From positions 1 through 6,669 of the forward strand of contig JAGQQZ010000504.1 of the NCBI GenBank assembly GCA_020425915.1: 6,669 nt of DNA, read 5' to 3'. The position numbers and the translations under genes were made by a program. This stretch comes from Planctomycetota bacterium (GTDB lineage Bacteria > Planctomycetota > UBA1135 > UBA2386). How positions within the stretch are numbered: position 1 is the first letter of the stretch; every line of letters starts with the position of its first letter. This document shows, in pieces, positions 5,466 to 6,669 of this stretch. Under the pieces are notes generated by a model that did no database searches, was not told the origin of the DNA, and was given only the letters and a program-made list of their open reading frames with translations.

Positions 5466-5816
5466 ATCGTGCAAGTCGGAGATGTCCTCGCGGTCACGAG
5501 GATCGTCCACGTCATGTACGACCGAGCCGTCGCCGACCCCACGCTCCGACCGTTCTTCGAGGACCGGTCCGTCGCGTGGCTGAAGAGCGACTTCCGCGAC
5601 TTCCTGGTCCAGCAGCTCGGCGGGCCGCGCCTGTACGGCAAGCACGCGCTCGACCGGGTGCACGCGGGCATGGGGATCCGGAAGGTGCACTTCGATCGCT
5701 TCCTGGACCTCTTGATCGAGGTGTTCCGCGAAGCGGGTGTCGGGGAGGAAGCCGCGGTCGAGGTGCGCGCCGTGCTGGCCGAGCTGGAGTCGCACGTCGT
5801 CTCCGAGTCCGACTAG
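5439..5816 (+). CDS. glbN: Truncated haemoglobin, group I (trHbN-like)
   Basis: Small haem protein of the 2-on-2 globin family, cytoplasmic, usually binding O2 and often detoxifying nitric oxide. Its 125 residues match the family length. Recalled alignment with mycobacterial trHbN needs no gaps across the core: Tyr27 (B10) in HVMYDR, DPTLRPFF with Phe40 at CD1, Leu48 at E7, LGGP at 60-63 then Tyr66, and the proximal haem ligand His75 (F8) in RVHAGMGI, followed by HFDRFLDLL and EAGV. Two oddities: position E11, Gln in trHbN, is Phe52 here, and the usual N-terminal Gly-Gly before helix B is degenerate (VGD). ATG 5439 is taken as start, though it lacks a Shine-Dalgarno sequence; GTG at 5469 would give 115 residues and still keep helix B. 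It diverges from the antiporter gene and has no obvious operon partner. Confidence 0.9.
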   Translation: MKAALSESTIVQVGDVLAVTRIVHVMYDRAVADPTLRPFFEDRSVAWLKSDFRDFLVQQLGGPRLYGKHALDRVHAGMGIRKVHFDRFLDLLIEVFREAGVGEEAAVEVRAVLAELESHVVSESD

Positions 5817-5824
5817 GGCGAACC

Positions 5825-5877
5825 ACGCCGACCCGCCGAAGCGCACGACCCGCGAGCGGGGAGCGTCGGCTCGGCGT
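5825..5877 (+). terminator. Weak candidate GC-rich hairpin after globin gene
   Basis: ACGCCGA (5825-5831) pairs with TCGGCGT (5871-5877), and a small inner stem CCCG/CGGG (5849-5852 with 5857-5860) fits inside. It begins 9 bases after the globin stop, where a terminator would be expected, but no U-rich tail follows and the outer loop is long. It may be chance in GC-rich DNA. Confidence 0.2.
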
Positions 5878-5987
5878 CGCAGTCCGGGTGTGATTCGCAT
5901 GAGTCGATCTCGTCGCGCACGTCTCGATCGTCGCCCGACCAAACTGATCGCCGTCGGCGAACCACCTTCGCGACTCGGGCATTTCGC

Positions 5988-6007
5988 CGTGCTATCGAAA
6001 TAGCACG
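5988..6007. promoter_or_regulatory. 8-bp perfect stem with CGAA tetraloop
   Basis: CGTGCTAT (5988-5995) and ATAGCACG (6000-6007) form a perfect 8-bp stem closed by CGAA. It lies between the globin and lipoprotein genes, 70 bases before the latter's ATG. There is no run of T on either side for an intrinsic terminator, so it is better read as a candidate RNA structure or a protein-binding dyad. Confidence 0.45.
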
Positions 6008-6077
6008 CAGTCAGTCCTCGATTCGATCGGAACTTCCTATACCTGCGAGTGCGCTTGCCCGCTTGACCCTGGACCCC

Positions 6078-6437
6078 ATGCACCGCCAACAGCCGCGCCC
6101 GAACTTCGGGCCTTCTCCCCGGCGACTGGCTCAGAGACGCGTGGCCACGATCCTCGCGTTCTCCTGCCTCGCCGGGCTCTTCGCCTGCGACCTTGGAGGC
6201 ATCTGCGACTGGTTCTTCGCGCGGCCCGCGGCCATGACGCTCGAGGACGCCATCGAAGCCGCCGAGTCCCCGAACACGAAGGCTCCTCAGCGCGATCTCG
6301 CGCATTCGGTGATCCACCGACGTGTCCATGAGGCACTGAAGGTCCTCGCCGAACCGGTCGACCCGGAATCGGACGCCGACCGCAACCGGCAGCGACTCCG
6401 ACAGATCGAGCACGCCGCCCGAGAATTCGCCGACTGA
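6078..6437 (+). CDS. Small putative lipoprotein of unknown function
   Basis: I do not recognise a family. The 119-residue product has a long basic N-terminus (RRLAQRR at 15-21), a hydrophobic stretch (VATILAFSCLAGLFAC, 22-37) ending in a lipobox-like L34-F35-A36-C37, then a polar, largely helical region rich in Glu, Arg and Ala (for example NRQRLRQIEHAAREFAD at the end). Export and lipidation at Cys37 are inferred; Asp38 at +2 would favour inner-membrane retention under the enterobacterial Lol rule, which may not apply here. Start choice is uncertain: ATG 6078 gives an unusually long basic region, while GTG 6141 would begin directly at the hydrophobic core. It lies 98 bases before the sigma factor gene on the same strand. 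Confidence 0.55.
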   Translation: MHRQQPRPNFGPSPRRLAQRRVATILAFSCLAGLFACDLGGICDWFFARPAAMTLEDAIEAAESPNTKAPQRDLAHSVIHRRVHEALKVLAEPVDPESDADRNRQRLRQIEHAAREFAD

Positions 6438-6493
6438 GCGATCTCGGGTTCCGTCGCACGCTCGCGATCCTGCCGCCTGCTGAGATCACGACC

Positions 6494-6526
6494 TGTTCCT
6501 CGTGCGGGCACCGCGCGTGTGGAACA
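6494..6526. promoter_or_regulatory. Short inverted repeat upstream of sigma factor gene
   Basis: TGTTCC (6494-6499) and GGAACA (6521-6526) form a perfect 6-bp inverted repeat with a 21-bp spacer, ending 8 bases before the sigma factor ATG. The GGAA at 6521-6524 may also serve as a weak ribosome-binding site. A repeat this short is only weak evidence for an operator. Confidence 0.2.
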
Positions 6527-6534
6527 ATGCCCGC

Positions 6535-6669
6535 ATGGAAGGACGGGAGATCGTCGACCTGCTGCGGCGAAGGGATCCGACGGGAGTGGAGGCGATGTTG
6601 GCCACGTACGGACCGGATGTGAGCCGATTCCTGCAGCGCAGGTTCCAGCGCCCGGCAGACGACGAATTC
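6535..6669 (+). CDS. ECF-type RNA polymerase sigma factor, N-terminal part (runs off right edge)
   Basis: Only 45 residues are visible (begins MEGREIVDLLRRRDPTG). The pattern, an N-terminal helix with L-L-R-R-R-D-P, then EAMLATYGPDVSRFLQRRF and an acidic ADDEF, matches the start of sigma-70 region 2 in ECF sigma factors, where this stretch is typically followed by A-x-D-L-x-Q. These proteins direct RNA polymerase to stress or envelope regulons, and many are paired with an anti-sigma factor encoded next door, which would lie outside this window. The ATG at 6535 is the natural start, with weak GGAA 10 bases upstream. The visible part cannot assign an ECF group, and region 4 is not seen. Confidence 0.65.
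   Translation, partial: MEGREIVDLLRRRDPTGVEAMLATYGPDVSRFLQRRFQRPADDEF

Larger units (their letters stand above)
5817..6077. other. Intergenic region between globin and lipoprotein genes
   Basis: This 261-bp stretch holds no gene I can support. It contains two possible hairpins (5825-5877 and 5988-6007, listed separately) and a 10-bp direct repeat, GGCGAACCAC, at 5817-5826 and 5956-5965. The part around 5980-6040 is noticeably richer in A/T than its surroundings, so a promoter for the next gene is likely there; TATACC at 6038-6043 is a possible -10 without a good -35. Confidence 0.4.

Noticed and set aside
6063..6077. TTG at 6063 as start of the small lipoprotein
   Set aside because: It adds only five residues to an already long basic N-terminus, uses a rarer start codon, and has no better ribosome-binding site than ATG 6078.
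5385..6413. 342-codon minus-strand frame opposite the globin and lipoprotein genes
   Set aside because: It crosses a globin with full family signatures and has no recognisable domain of its own. Third-position GC favours the plus-strand genes.
6664..6669. GAATTC at the very right edge
   Set aside because: It could hint at a cloned EcoRI end, but the left edge has no such site and GAATTC also occurs internally at 6423-6428, so it is treated as coincidence inside the sigma factor gene.

Overview
This is a high-GC window (roughly two thirds G+C by eye) with strong third-position G/C bias in its real genes. The fragment of an outer-membrane beta-barrel protein points to a bacterium with an outer membrane. 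The style (long TrkH, ECF sigma factor, small unknown lipoproteins) would fit Planctomycetota or another high-GC Gram-negative lineage, but no marker gene settles this and I hold it with low confidence. I see no rRNA, tRNA, CRISPR array, insertion sequence or phage gene.

Layout: (1) 1-159, minus strand, the start of a small putative lipoprotein running off the left edge. (2) 371-3830, plus strand, a tight three-gene operon: a TrkH/KtrB-family K+ channel subunit with a ~240-residue N-terminal membrane extension, a KtrA/TrkA-type RCK gating subunit, and a two-TM protein with an extracytoplasmic helical domain and a HAMP-like segment but no kinase or other output domain. (3) 3856-4031, minus strand, a broken 3' remnant of an outer-membrane beta-barrel gene. 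(4) 4042-5214, minus strand, a CPA2/Kef-type cation:proton antiporter without a C-terminal RCK domain. (5) 5439-5816, plus strand, a group I truncated haemoglobin. (6) 6078-6437, plus strand, a small putative lipoprotein. (7) 6535 to the right edge, plus strand, the N-terminus of a probable ECF sigma factor.

Functionally, the left two thirds is a K+ homeostasis block. KtrB and KtrA would take up K+ under nucleotide control of the RCK ring; the HAMP-like protein is a candidate sensor or accessory subunit made from the same message; and the convergent Kef-type antiporter could release K+ (or Na+) in exchange for H+. The globin, lipoprotein and sigma factor genes look like independent neighbours.

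The most unusual sequence-level signal is at the globin start. Two nested perfect inverted repeats (10 bp outside, 7 bp inside) are centred on the ATG, which lies in the apical loop, and a 13-codon reading frame upstream ends in ATGA overlapping that start. The K+ channel gene has a similar layout: a 28-codon reading frame ending in GTGA over its GTG start, with a stem closing immediately before it.
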